Notes under the pieces: generated by a model
Databases searched by the model: none
Seen by the model: only the letters and a program-made list of their open reading frames with translations
What the model was told of the DNA's origin: nothing
NCBI RefSeq assembly: GCF_009910845.1
Contig: NZ_SIJB01000012.1
Coordinates: 62,001 to 126,000, forward strand
DNA from: Chengkuizengella marina
GTDB lineage: Bacteria; Bacillota; Bacilli; Paenibacillales; KCTC-33759
Direction of reading: 5' to 3'
DNA: 64,000 nt
Program-made: the position numbers and the translations under genes
Part shown: piece by piece, positions 31,684 to 40,625 of the stretch
How positions within the stretch are numbered: the first letter of the stretch is position 1
Layout: every line of letters starts with the position of its first letter

Positions 31684-33057
31684 TTATAAATTCCTTCCTG
31701 TAGTTCGCTGTTTGCTTAAATAGACACAGTAATCAAAAATATATTTAAGTTGACTTGAACTACGTGCTTTTAACGAAGGATGTTTAAAAATAGAACGACC
31801 AGGGATAGAATTGGCTTCAAACATCCAAACTCTACCATCTTTATCAATTCCAATATCAAATCCTAGTTCACCTATTAAATGTGGATGTTTACGTTCAATC
31901 GTGTTTGCTAAACGAGTAGTTACACGTTTTGCCTCTTCGTAAATTTCACTGCTGCGAGAGCCTTTAAATACTTGTTTAAGTGTATCTAATGTTTCCATGA
32001 CTTGCCCACCCGATTTAACATGAGTCGTAACACTTCCTCGTCCTGCTTTTTTTGCAGCAATTCCGGCAACAGCCCAATCATTATTTCCATCTTTATTTAG
32101 ATGGAAGCGAAAATCTATAGGGCGATTATCAATTTCAATTAATCGAATTCCTTGTTGCAATATATAATCTTTAAAACTTTTTCTTTTAAAAAATTTCATT
32201 AGACTTGAAAAACTTGAAAAGCGTAACAATTGATTTTTTTTGTTTTTTCTAAACCTTACAAAATATCCATTGCTGGGATGGTAAGTGATTCTGAATATAC
32301 CAATACCCAAACTTCCTTTTGTTGGCTTTAGGTATATAAATCGATGTTTATCCAGCATGTTTTTGATATCTTGAGAAGAAGGGTTGATCGTTGTTTCTGG
32401 AACATGCTGTTGGCCCTCTATTGTACCTTGCAATAGGTGATATATATCCCACTTATCAAAAAAATCCCAGTTGAATATAGGTATATCATGCTTTTTGAAA
32501 CGATCTCTTAAAGTTTGCATTGATTGTGATTTTTGCACCACTCTGCTAGTTAATCGATTATAGACTACGTCAGGTAAAGGAACAGTTTTCTTTTTCCATC
32601 GATTATGGGAGTCGATAAAAAACGCTGTGACTGTTTCATCCTTCCAATTCACGTCAGATAGGGTAAATGCAAAATAAAATGCTTGTTTAGAACCTATTTT
32701 TAAATATTGTTTTGCTGCATAGGATCTATCACCAAATGGCATTTGCATTGTTCGATTAGGAGCATGGCATAAAATTCCGATTAATGGTCCAAGCTTTATT
32801 TCATCTTGTTTATTTTGGATAACATAGCTCTGCCCTTTTCTAGGTAGTTGAATTGCATTCCGAATAGAGTTAGGAATATATAAATGCTTTCCTCTTCTTT
32901 TTATTCTTTTAATATGAATGTTTACTTTTTTTTCACCCAGTCTTAATTTCATTGGCCTGTGTCTGTCTAACCTTAAACTGTGCATCAAAGCATTAGACAC
33001 ATAAATGGTATTATCTTTTTTATCTGTAAAATGAATCATACTTGTTGTCACACTCAT
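31684..33057 (-). CDS. YheC/YheD-family ATP-grasp protein, long form (third gene)
   Basis: The 457-aa protein has a small N-terminal beta domain (about residues 1-85, with TIYVSNALM and LRLGEKKVNIHI) that the short forms lack. The ATP-grasp domain follows: YNRLTSRVVQ, YLKPTKGSLGIGIFRI, GGQVMETLD and GELGFDIGIDKDGRVWMFEAN. AGGAGGG lies before the ATG. The N-terminal domain resembles the one in the gene at 34172, so the array alternates long and short forms. Spore-coat association follows from the family and the operon promoter. Confidence 0.88.
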   Translation of the reverse strand: MSVTTSMIHFTDKKDNTIYVSNALMHSLRLDRHRPMKLRLGEKKVNIHIKRIKRRGKHLYIPNSIRNAIQLPRKGQSYVIQNKQDEIKLGPLIGILCHAPNRTMQMPFGDRSYAAKQYLKIGSKQAFYFAFTLSDVNWKDETVTAFFIDSHNRWKKKTVPLPDVVYNRLTSRVVQKSQSMQTLRDRFKKHDIPIFNWDFFDKWDIYHLLQGTIEGQQHVPETTINPSSQDIKNMLDKHRFIYLKPTKGSLGIGIFRITYHPSNGYFVRFRKNKKNQLLRFSSFSSLMKFFKRKSFKDYILQQGIRLIEIDNRPIDFRFHLNKDGNNDWAVAGIAAKKAGRGSVTTHVKSGGQVMETLDTLKQVFKGSRSSEIYEEAKRVTTRLANTIERKHPHLIGELGFDIGIDKDGRVWMFEANSIPGRSIFKHPSLKARSSSQLKYIFDYCVYLSKQRTTGRNL

Positions 33058-33060
33058 TAA

Positions 33061-34161
33061 TTACCCTCCTAGTTGTCGGTAAAGCAAATAGTTTGCATAA
33101 TATATTGGAAGCTGAATCGATCTATTTTTTAAATTTTTATCTTTTAAATGATTAAATATGGATCTGCCAGGTTTTGAATTGGCTTCAAGTAACCAGACTT
33201 TCGCTAATGAATCAACACCTAAATCAATCCCAAGTTCACTTAAACGTCCAAAGTGAGTTTCCAATACGGCTGGCAGTTGTTCTACAATTTTATGGATACT
33301 GTTCATGATTTGCACCGTTTTTGTTTCTCCAAATTCATTTATAAGAAAGGGACGGACTTCCCTAACAAAACCACCACCATGAAGATTGGATGTTAGACTG
33401 CCTGGTTGACCACATCTTACAGCCATTCCAGTAAACTGCCAATGACCACTTCCGTTTTTCTGCACTAATGCTCTAATATCAAATGAAGTATCTGATTTTG
33501 TTTTTAATTGTAAATATTGTTGAATAACATATTTTCGTTTTTGAATGAATTGTTGTATGCTATTTGCCAGAGAAGTATATTTTTCGTAAGTAACATCAAG
33601 CGGTACATTGTTTTTATCACGGCCTCTAATGACGTAATCATTATGATTATTTTTTTTAATATGAAGTATCGCTTTTCCATGACTTCCATTGATAGGTTTT
33701 AGAATAAATTCATTTTGGCTATCTAACCATTGTTTTATAGTTCCTGTGTTTTTATATAATTCTGTTTTTGGTAAAACATTTTTTATATAAGGTTTGGATT
33801 TTAGTACATCATATACACTCCATTTATCCATTAATCTATTTCCTAAAAATTGAACCTTTTTGTTATTTTTAATCATCAATAATTGTTTACGATATAGTAA
33901 AAATTGCTCTTGGCTATCTATGAAACAACGATCATAAATGAGGGTAGGTATAGGGAAAGTTTTTGTGATCCACTTTTTATTTTTATATACAACTCCCGTT
34001 AGTTGATTTTTTTCCCATTGAATTTGATGAAGTGCAAAAATTAACACTGTGATTTTAAGTTTTAAACCAAATACACATAATCGTTTATAGAAATTTTGAC
34101 TACCGTCGGAAAGAGCTGTATTCAAATCACTGACCATGATACCCAAACTATTGAAGTTCAT
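33061..34161 (-). CDS. YheC/YheD-family ATP-grasp protein, short form (second gene)
   Basis: The protein is about 366 aa from the ATG at 34161, which has GAGGTG 6 nt upstream; a TTG at 34179 is inside the preceding gene's end. Motifs: LIYDRCFIDSQ, FILKPINGSHGKAILHI, GSLTSNLHGGGFV and LGIDLGVDSLAKVWLLEAN with SKPGRSIF. It lacks the N-terminal domain of the long forms. It sits between two long-form genes with almost no gaps. Confidence 0.87.
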   Translation of the reverse strand: MNFNSLGIMVSDLNTALSDGSQNFYKRLCVFGLKLKITVLIFALHQIQWEKNQLTGVVYKNKKWITKTFPIPTLIYDRCFIDSQEQFLLYRKQLLMIKNNKKVQFLGNRLMDKWSVYDVLKSKPYIKNVLPKTELYKNTGTIKQWLDSQNEFILKPINGSHGKAILHIKKNNHNDYVIRGRDKNNVPLDVTYEKYTSLANSIQQFIQKRKYVIQQYLQLKTKSDTSFDIRALVQKNGSGHWQFTGMAVRCGQPGSLTSNLHGGGFVREVRPFLINEFGETKTVQIMNSIHKIVEQLPAVLETHFGRLSELGIDLGVDSLAKVWLLEANSKPGRSIFNHLKDKNLKNRSIQLPIYYANYLLYRQLGG

Positions 34162-34171
34162 TTTTTTCACC

Positions 34172-35539
34172 TCATTCAAAAGTTAAATAACGTGCATATT
34201 GAATGATTTTTTTTACAGAAGGTCGGATCTTATTTTCATTCAGTGAAGTATGATCACTTTTTGAGGGTTTTGAATTGACTTCAATCATCCATACCTTCCC
34301 ATGCACATCAATGGATAAATCAACACCCAGTTCAGCAAAATGATTTGGAATCTGTTCTTCTAATCCTTCAACAATTTTTAAAGCTGAATGGTTGAGTCTA
34401 TGGATCGTGTTTCTCACTTCATGTTTTGGTAAGTTAGATTTCAATAAAGCTTCTTTAACTGAACTTAGAGTCCCACCTCGAGCTAAGTTGGAGACAAAAT
34501 GGTTATTGCTTGCGATACGTCCTACGATGGAAGTAATCTCCCATTCTCCATTTATATTTTTTTGTACTAATGCACGAAAATCTATGGGACGATGGTTCAC
34601 TTTTATTAAAGAAATTCCTTGTTGAATTTGGTATTTCTTCGATTTTAATTTTCCAGATATTTTTGCATATACTTTTTTCAAATTACTAAACTTCTCTGAA
34701 TGTGATCCATTTACACTTGCAAAATGGCACAGATAAGCGCCGTTAGACTGCCTTGTGATTCGGATGATACCTCTTCCTAAACTACCTTGTGATGGTTTCA
34801 AAAAAACTGTAGTATACTTGCTGCACATCATTTTCAACATGGAATAGTTTTTTAACAAATAAGACTCTGGTAAATATTTTTGTAGGTTTTTACTTTTAGA
34901 TAAAGCATCATAAACTTCTGTCTTATCTAAAAATTTTTCATTAAATATTTGAGTATGATATTTGGATTTTACTTCTTTCATAAAATGTTGTACGCTTGAT
35001 TTGTTCTCTTGTTTACGTGTGCTTAAGCGATTATAAATGGTATTTGGAATGGGTAAAATTCTCTTACTCCAACCGCCGTAATATGTCCATCCATCGATTT
35101 TGTTAGAATCAACGTGAATATCTTTGGGAGTAAAAAAACAAACAAACGCGCCTTGAAGTTTACTAGCATCAGAAAGTTCCTGACAAAAAATTGTATTTGA
35201 TCCAAATGGTTTTGAATGAGACTGTTTTGTGCGATGGCTAAGTAAAACACCTATAAAAGGACCTATGGTAAGTGTAGAAGAACTGTACTGGATTCTTAAT
35301 TTAGATTTATGATGCAGACCTAACTGTCTAGCTAGGTGTTCATTGATAATTAACGCATTGGTACGTTTTGACGGTAGGACTTTTACATATAAATTTTTTG
35401 ACCCAAATTTAAGATTAATTGGTTGGTTTGCTGGTATCTTTCCTTTTTTCATCAAAGATTCACTAAGCAAAATTAAATATTGGTCATGAAACAATGAAGT
35501 TTTATTTTGTATATAAATTGTGATAATTTTATCAATCAT
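34172..35539 (-). CDS. YheC/YheD-family ATP-grasp protein, long form (first gene)
   Basis: The protein is 455 aa from the ATG at 35539 (AAGGGGA upstream). It has the N-terminal beta domain, GPFIGVLLSHRT, TIYNRLSTRK, the ATP loop FLKPSQGSLGRGIIRI, and LGVDLSIDVHGKVWMIEVN near the C-terminus. It is the first gene of the five-gene operon and is read from the mother-cell promoter at 35588. In B. subtilis only two such genes (yheC, yheD) follow yheA-yheB; here there are five. Confidence 0.88.
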   Translation of the reverse strand: MIDKIITIYIQNKTSLFHDQYLILLSESLMKKGKIPANQPINLKFGSKNLYVKVLPSKRTNALIINEHLARQLGLHHKSKLRIQYSSSTLTIGPFIGVLLSHRTKQSHSKPFGSNTIFCQELSDASKLQGAFVCFFTPKDIHVDSNKIDGWTYYGGWSKRILPIPNTIYNRLSTRKQENKSSVQHFMKEVKSKYHTQIFNEKFLDKTEVYDALSKSKNLQKYLPESYLLKNYSMLKMMCSKYTTVFLKPSQGSLGRGIIRITRQSNGAYLCHFASVNGSHSEKFSNLKKVYAKISGKLKSKKYQIQQGISLIKVNHRPIDFRALVQKNINGEWEITSIVGRIASNNHFVSNLARGGTLSSVKEALLKSNLPKHEVRNTIHRLNHSALKIVEGLEEQIPNHFAELGVDLSIDVHGKVWMIEVNSKPSKSDHTSLNENKIRPSVKKIIQYARYLTFE

Positions 35540-35587
35540 GATCAATCCCCTTCTAAAACACTAATGATTCGTTACAGGAATATAAGT

Positions 35588-35615
35588 TATCATATGAGGA
35601 CATAAAACCCTTGGT
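35588..35615 (-). promoter_or_regulatory. Sigma-K-type promoter of the ATP-grasp operon
   Basis: ACC, exactly 16 nt, CATATGATA on the minus strand, matching AC-N16-CATAnnnTA. It lies about 50 nt before the first gene. Confidence 0.6.
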
Positions 35616-35668
35616 GATTGAATGTAGTTAGGTTTATGCTGAAATGTAGAAAATTGGGGGGAATATCT

Positions 35669-36838
35669 ATGAATACACTAGTGTTGTTACTTGTAAGTAT
35701 TATTGTTGGAGCCTGTATCGGTGGATTAACAAATTTCTTAGCGATAAAAATGTTGTTTTATCCACGAAAAGCAGTATATCTGTTCAAGAGAAAAATTCCC
35801 TTCACTCCTGGGTTGATCCCCAAAAGAAAAGATGAAATAGCAGCATCACTTGGTAGAGTAGTTGGTGATTACCTTGTGACCCCAGAAGGTTTGAGTGGAT
35901 TAGTAAGTAGTGAGGAGTTTAAAAGAAAAGCAGAAAAAAAGTGTAATCAATGGTTTGATGATTTGTTGGAGCAAGAGATACACTTGGAGGATATTGCGCT
36001 GCGTTTCTGGACTAAAGAGCAGGTGGAAGAGTGGAAGGGAAAAAGTATAGAATGGACATATTCTTTAACGAATAAAGGAATAGAATGGTTATGGATAGAG
36101 AAAAATTGGTCTTCAAAGTCACTTGTTGATATTATTCCGAATTGGAATGATGAGCAAAAGGAGAATTGGGCACAAACTGCTGCAGATTATATATTGTATG
36201 AAATTGGAAAGGAGCTTCAAACGGAGCGAGGAGAAAGGATTCTGAAAAATTTAACAGGTCAGTTAATGGAACAAGCAGGTGGATTGATGGGGACTTTAGC
36301 AGGATTGTTTATGGACGAACAAAAAATAACATCAAAGATAAGAACAGTAGTATTGGAACAGCTTGATTCCCCAACAATAAACAATTCATTATATCAGTTT
36401 CTTTATCATAAAATTAGCGACTTGGAGAAGAAAAATCTATCAGAGTGGATTGATCAATTTTCACAACATGAAGATCAATTAAGCTGGTTAACTGAAAAAA
36501 CGAATGCGCTTTTAAAATGGGAGAAATGGTTGAACAGGTTAATGGAAAAACCGTTAAAACCTTTATTACAAAGTAATAAACAATGGATCTTAAAGCAAAT
36601 TCCGGTTATGTTGAATTTTTTGTTGAATCAACTTAGTAAAAATGTAGAACAGATTGTTGAAGCAATTGAGCTGCCTTATTTAGTACAATCAGAGGTTGAG
36701 AAATTTCCAATAGAACGAGTAGAAGAAATTGTTTTAAGTGTTTCTGGAAAAGAATTTAGGGCAATTACATGGTTAGGTGCTGTATTAGGAGGAATAATTG
36801 GATTAGTACAATTTGTATTGATCATATCTTATTATTAG
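35669..36838 (+). CDS. yheB: DUF445 family membrane protein YheB
   Basis: The protein is 389 aa. An N-terminal transmembrane segment (VSIIVGACIGGLTNFLAIKM) leads into the DUF445 signature with FYPRKAVYLF and PFTPGLIPKRKDEIA. A long helical middle follows, and the final C-terminal transmembrane helix carries LGAVLGGIIGLVQF. The ATG at 35669 follows TTGGGGGGAA; an earlier in-frame ATG at 35618 has no ribosome site. Gene order with yheA and divergent yheC/D-type genes is the Bacillus arrangement. Function is unknown. Confidence 0.9.
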   Translation: MNTLVLLLVSIIVGACIGGLTNFLAIKMLFYPRKAVYLFKRKIPFTPGLIPKRKDEIAASLGRVVGDYLVTPEGLSGLVSSEEFKRKAEKKCNQWFDDLLEQEIHLEDIALRFWTKEQVEEWKGKSIEWTYSLTNKGIEWLWIEKNWSSKSLVDIIPNWNDEQKENWAQTAADYILYEIGKELQTERGERILKNLTGQLMEQAGGLMGTLAGLFMDEQKITSKIRTVVLEQLDSPTINNSLYQFLYHKISDLEKKNLSEWIDQFSQHEDQLSWLTEKTNALLKWEKWLNRLMEKPLKPLLQSNKQWILKQIPVMLNFLLNQLSKNVEQIVEAIELPYLVQSEVEKFPIERVEEIVLSVSGKEFRAITWLGAVLGGIIGLVQFVLIISYY

Positions 36839-36867
36839 TCTGATATTTTAGAGGAGAGATGAATGAG

Positions 36868-37203
36868 ATGAATATTTATGATAAAGCTCATGAATTAGCA
36901 AAAGCGTTAAAAGAAAGTGATGAAGTAAAACAATTAAATGAAGCTAGAGTAGAAATTGATAAAAACGAGGAAGCAAGTAAGATGCTGCAAGATTTTACAA
37001 ATATTCAGAATGAATTACAACAAAAAATGATGTCTGGTGAACAGCCTTCTGAAGAAGAAATGGAAAAAATTCAAAAAATGTATGAAGTACTGCAACTAAA
37101 TCCACTTTTATCTAAATTATTTGAAACAGAACAACGTATAAGTGTAATTGTTCAAGATGTTCACAAAATTATTAATGAACCGTTACAAGGATCAACTTCA
37201 TAA
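36868..37203 (+). CDS. yheA: YlbF/YmcA-family protein YheA
   Basis: This 111-aa all-helical protein (MNIYDKAHELAKALKES, then KDFT-type coiled helices and NPLLSKLFETEQRI) belongs to the YlbF/YmcA family, whose members act in the RNase Y accessory complex and development in B. subtilis. The ATG at 36868 is 9 nt from GAGGAGAG; the ATG at 36859 is too close. It is likely cotranscribed with yheB (30-nt gap). Confidence 0.9.
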   Translation: MNIYDKAHELAKALKESDEVKQLNEARVEIDKNEEASKMLQDFTNIQNELQQKMMSGEQPSEEEMEKIQKMYEVLQLNPLLSKLFETEQRISVIVQDVHKIINEPLQGSTS

Positions 37204-37311
37204 TCTAGTTGTTCCAAGTTATAGAAATAACATTTTAATATCGGGTCTATTTAACCCATTCTTTCATAAAATTTAATATAGGGTTGTACGAATTTGAAGG
37301 AGCTGGTTAGA

Positions 37312-37584
37312 TTGAAAGGGATCAAACCGATATTTAGTTTGAGTTTAGCCGTAGGATTATTAATTTTTGCGATTCCTAGGCTAGAGGTAGGTCAAGGTTG
37401 GACTTTACCAACGATTTTTGCAGTAGTTTGGATTGGAATGGTACTGCTAATTATAGCTGCGCATTTGCATGAAGTGTTAGGGGTAGACGAGGAAACAAAA
37501 AAAGAGATGAGAAGAGTAAAACAATATCAACGTTGGAAAAGAGAACAGTTGGTTTACGGAAATAAAAGAAAAATGATGAGATGA
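37312..37584 (+). CDS. Small two-helix membrane protein
   Basis: The product is 90 aa with two transmembrane helices (about residues 6-22 and 33-53) and a basic C-terminal tail with KKEMRRVKQYQRWKRE. The TTG at 37312 has AAGGAG 9 nt before it; the frame could open at TTG 37294. I do not recognise the family. It sits between yheA and ytoI and is closed by a terminator. Confidence 0.65.
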   Translation: MKGIKPIFSLSLAVGLLIFAIPRLEVGQGWTLPTIFAVVWIGMVLLIIAAHLHEVLGVDEETKKEMRRVKQYQRWKREQLVYGNKRKMMR

Positions 37585-37632
37585 TATATAAAAAAGTTTT
37601 TTGATGCTTGGATACAAAGCAATGTGAAATGG

Positions 37633-37670
37633 AAATCTCTTATTCTGTTGAATGGAATAAGAGATTTTTT
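37633..37670 (+). terminator. Rho-independent terminator
   Basis: 13-bp stem AAATCTCTTATTC / GAATAAGAGATTT followed by T residues. Confidence 0.85.
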
Positions 37671-37802
37671 ATGGATTTACTCTTTAGTTAGGATCACTTA
37701 AGAAAAGATGACCAATGGGAGATTTTTATATATACTATATGTAAAGCATCTTTTTAGTTAAATATATCCTAAAAATGAATTGATTTTGAGGTGTGATGAT
37801 TA

Positions 37803-39140
37803 TTGAAAAATGTAGAAAATTCAAATAAAACAAAACATGAACAAATTTTAGAACATATAGAGAGTTTAGAAATTGGTGCAAAAATTTCCGTTAGACAAAT
37901 CGCAAAAAGTTTAGAAGTCAGTGAAGGAACGGCATACCGAGCTATAAAAGATGCTGAGATTCAAGGCTTAGTAAGTACAAGAGAAAGAATAGGCACCATA
38001 AGAATTGAAAAGAAGAACCGAATGAACATTGATCAACTTACCTTTGCTGATGTTGTAAGTATTGTTGATGGAAGTGTATTGGGGGGTGCCCAAGGATTGG
38101 ATAAGCCCCTGAATAAATTTGTAATTGGTGCCATGAAATTGGAAGCCATGATGAGATATGTTGATCCAGACAGCTTATTAATTGTGGGAAATAGAGATCA
38201 AGTACATAAGATTGCTTTGGAACACGGTGCAGGCGTGTTGATTACTGGGGGATTTGATGCCAAAAGTGATGTAAAGAAGCTAGCAGATCAAAAGGAACTA
38301 CCTTTAATTTCTTCTAGTTATGATTCATTTACGGTAGCTTCTATGATTAATCGAGCGATTTATGATCGATTAATCAAAAAGAAAATCATGTTAGTTGAAG
38401 ATATGATCTATGTAAAAAAATCAGATGTTTATGTTTTGAAAAGTAATCATACAGTGAAGGACATGCAAGAAATTGCTGAAAAATCTGGACATAGCAGATT
38501 CCCAATTGTGGATGAGTGGAATCGTGTAACAGGAATGATCACTTCTAAAGATATGATTGGTGCTCAAAGAAATCAAACCTTAGATAAATATATGACTAGG
38601 AATCCTATTACTGTAAATCTTCAAACCTCTATCACTTCTGCTGCCCATATGATGGTTTGGGAAGGAATAGAACTATTACCAGTAGTGGATCACCATCGAA
38701 AATTACTTGGAGTAATAAGTAGGAAAGATGTTTTACATGCGTTGCAGCATCTTCAAAAACAACCTCAAATGGGAGAAACCTTTGAAAATCTCATATGGTC
38801 GGGATTTGAACAAGTACGCAACAATAAAGGGGAATTAGAGCTTCATGGTGAAATTACCCCTCAGATGACAAGTCAACTAGGTACCGTATCTGAAGGAGTA
38901 CTTACCACTTTGATGACAAAATCAGCCTATCAGGTCATCAGTGATGTTAAAAAAGGAGATTATGTATTAGATAATATCTCTACTTATTTTGTAAGACCTT
39001 TGCAAATTGATAGTCATATAAAAATATGTCCTGGAATTATAGAAGTCAGTCGAAAATTTGCAAAAGTGGAAGTACAGATTTTTCACGAAGTGGACTTAAT
39101 CTGTAAAGCGATGTTAACGGCACAAATTATTGATTCGTAA
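37803..39140 (+). CDS. ytoI: YtoI: HTH-DRTGG-CBS-thioesterase-fold regulator
   Basis: The 445-aa protein has, in order, a GntR-like winged helix (about 10-65, IAKSLEVSEGTAYRAI), a DRTGG domain (about 80-190), two CBS domains (about 200-315, with SRFPIVDEWNRVTGMIT and LPVVDHHRKLLGVIS), and a hot-dog/4HBT-like C-terminal domain (about 335-440). This is the YtoI architecture. CBS pairs usually bind adenosyl ligands; DNA-binding targets are unknown. Start is TTG at 37803 after TTGAGGTG. Its last 14 nt overlap convergent ytpI. Confidence 0.92.
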   Translation: MKNVENSNKTKHEQILEHIESLEIGAKISVRQIAKSLEVSEGTAYRAIKDAEIQGLVSTRERIGTIRIEKKNRMNIDQLTFADVVSIVDGSVLGGAQGLDKPLNKFVIGAMKLEAMMRYVDPDSLLIVGNRDQVHKIALEHGAGVLITGGFDAKSDVKKLADQKELPLISSSYDSFTVASMINRAIYDRLIKKKIMLVEDMIYVKKSDVYVLKSNHTVKDMQEIAEKSGHSRFPIVDEWNRVTGMITSKDMIGAQRNQTLDKYMTRNPITVNLQTSITSAAHMMVWEGIELLPVVDHHRKLLGVISRKDVLHALQHLQKQPQMGETFENLIWSGFEQVRNNKGELELHGEITPQMTSQLGTVSEGVLTTLMTKSAYQVISDVKKGDYVLDNISTYFVRPLQIDSHIKICPGIIEVSRKFAKVEVQIFHEVDLICKAMLTAQIIDS

Positions 39141-39423
39141 ACTTCATAATGTGTACATGATTTCGGATGCCACCATATATATTAGCTAAACCTAACAACA
39201 AGAATACAATACCTACAATGATACGAGGCCAAGTGAACTCAAATAGAAATAGCTGTATACATGAAATAGTTAATAACGTAACTCCTATACTCATGTTCAT
39301 ACGTGATCTCATTAGTCCTTGTTGTTTGGCATCCTTTGTACGCCTTGCCTTCATACTGAAATAAAAGGAAAGCCATGCTGATACTAATACAATAATGTAG
39401 GGTAAGTAATTGAGAAAATTCAT
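39127..39423 (-). CDS. ytpI: YtpI-like small membrane protein
   Basis: The 98-aa protein has three hydrophobic segments (about 5-22, 45-62 and 68-86) with the polar motif SMKARRTKDAKQQGLMRSRMN between the first two (shown in part: ARRTKDAKQQGL). Length and neighbours (ytoI, ytrI, ytrH, dnaE) match YtpI of Bacillus. Function is unknown. Confidence 0.85.
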   Translation of the reverse strand: MNFLNYLPYIIVLVSAWLSFYFSMKARRTKDAKQQGLMRSRMNMSIGVTLLTISCIQLFLFEFTWPRIIVGIVFLLLGLANIYGGIRNHVHIMKFTNQ

Positions 39424-39525
39424 TTGTTCATCTCCATCTTCTATTACTAACTTTTTTTACTATATGACAACTATTGTATCAAAAAAAGCAGGTACAACTC
39501 AATTTATAACTATCCTTGACTTATC

Positions 39526-40026
39526 TTATGAATCTGGATTAAATTCTTCAACCGTGATCCAAAAGGTAACTTCGCCGTAAACAACGAACATATATTGTAT
39601 TTCAACAACATAATCCCTTTCATGAACATTAATGTAAGTTTTTCTACCATACAATTGTTTAACATAATCAGGGTCTTTATAAATGATCGAAACTTGCTTC
39701 CCTTTTAATACTTTTAGATCGTCACTTACTTCATTTTTTATATCATTTTTTATAAGATCATCTAGTGGTTCTTTATCTTTATCCTCTTGAATTTTAATGA
39801 TAATGGAATGAATAACTGTATTTGAATCTTTATACTTTTCTAAACCTTCAATTTTTGACAGTAAATCTTTATTTTCTTGACGGATCGTCTCGTTGATTTT
39901 AAACATCTCTTGCATATTGTGTTGGTATATAATCATGTAAACAGCAGCTCCAATGATCATACCGGATACGATGAGAGCAATGGCTTGCATATACTTTAAA
40001 AATCTTGTGATCGATGGAACTCTCAA
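39526..40026 (-). CDS. ytrI: Sporulation membrane protein YtrI
   Basis: The 166-aa protein starts MRVPSITRFLKYMQAIALIV with one transmembrane helix (about 12-32). A coiled-coil stretch (about 40-65) and an extracytoplasmic beta-rich domain follow. The TTG at 40026 is chosen because GGAGG lies 9 nt upstream and the start overlaps the ytrH stop as TTGA; it also gives the B. subtilis YtrI length. YtrI acts with YtrH in sporulation. Confidence 0.88.
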   Translation of the reverse strand: MRVPSITRFLKYMQAIALIVSGMIIGAAVYMIIYQHNMQEMFKINETIRQENKDLLSKIEGLEKYKDSNTVIHSIIIKIQEDKDKEPLDDLIKNDIKNEVSDDLKVLKGKQVSIIYKDPDYVKQLYGRKTYINVHERDYVVEIQYMFVVYGEVTFWITVEEFNPDS

Positions 40027-40355
40027 GAGGAATTTCCTCCATTGCTTAACCAAAGCATCAGAGTTGTACCTGATTGAGCACCTATAAAGGCACTAATAAT
40101 TTGCAATATTTGTTTAATTGCAGGTGAAAGATGACCGTCCACGACGTTACTTTCTATCAGACGAAGTGGATCAATGGTTCCTCCTATAGCCACAACAACT
40201 GCCCATATTTTCACGTTTTTTGCAACTTCTTGCATTGTAAAAGATGGTGGCTGCAACGTAAGTGTAGCAGCTATTCCAGCTAATAAACTAGCACCAAGTA
40301 CAACCCCAAAAGCAATCATATAATCTGTAATCATTTTAGTTAATAAATTCCCCAT
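40023..40355 (-). CDS. ytrH: Sporulation membrane protein YtrH
   Basis: The 110-aa protein has three hydrophobic segments and the family motifs MAFGVVLGA-like MIAFGVVLGAS, WAVVVAIGGTIDPL, and GAQSGTTLMLWL at the end. It is expressed in the mother cell in Bacillus and needed for efficient sporulation. AAAGGAAG lies upstream of the ATG. It is first in the ytrHI operon and shows a sigma-E-like promoter. Confidence 0.9.
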   Translation of the reverse strand: MGNLLTKMITDYMIAFGVVLGASLLAGIAATLTLQPPSFTMQEVAKNVKIWAVVVAIGGTIDPLRLIESNVVDGHLSPAIKQILQIISAFIGAQSGTTLMLWLSNGGNSS

Positions 40356-40435
40356 TGTGATACTTCCTTTCTATTAAACAGGAAAGAAAAACTTTCCATT
40401 TAATTTAAGTTGAAACAATACAAGCCCTCTATATT

Positions 40436-40465
40436 AATGTATGGGGTGAGTTTAATGAATTATGC
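40436..40465 (-). promoter_or_regulatory. Sigma-E-like promoter of ytrHI
   Basis: On the minus strand GCATAATT, 14 nt, CATACATT. Both halves resemble the sigma-E consensus. Confidence 0.5.
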
Positions 40466-40536
40466 TAAAATAGAGTAAAGAAGATTTACAAAATGTTAGA
40501 CATTTTTTTATGACAAATCACATACCGATCTTTTTT

Positions 40537-40550
40537 CGAACATATGTTTT
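40537..40550 (+). promoter_or_regulatory. LexA-box-like dyad upstream of dnaE
   Basis: CGAACATATGTTTT matches GAAC-N4-GTTC except for the last base. B. subtilis dnaE is damage-inducible, so a LexA site here is reasonable. Confidence 0.45.
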
Positions 40551-40625
40551 ATCTGAAGGGCTTTTTTATGGTAAAATGAAGTTAAATAACTAGCTTTGAG
40601 ATGATTATAAGGAGCGGTAGGAGAA

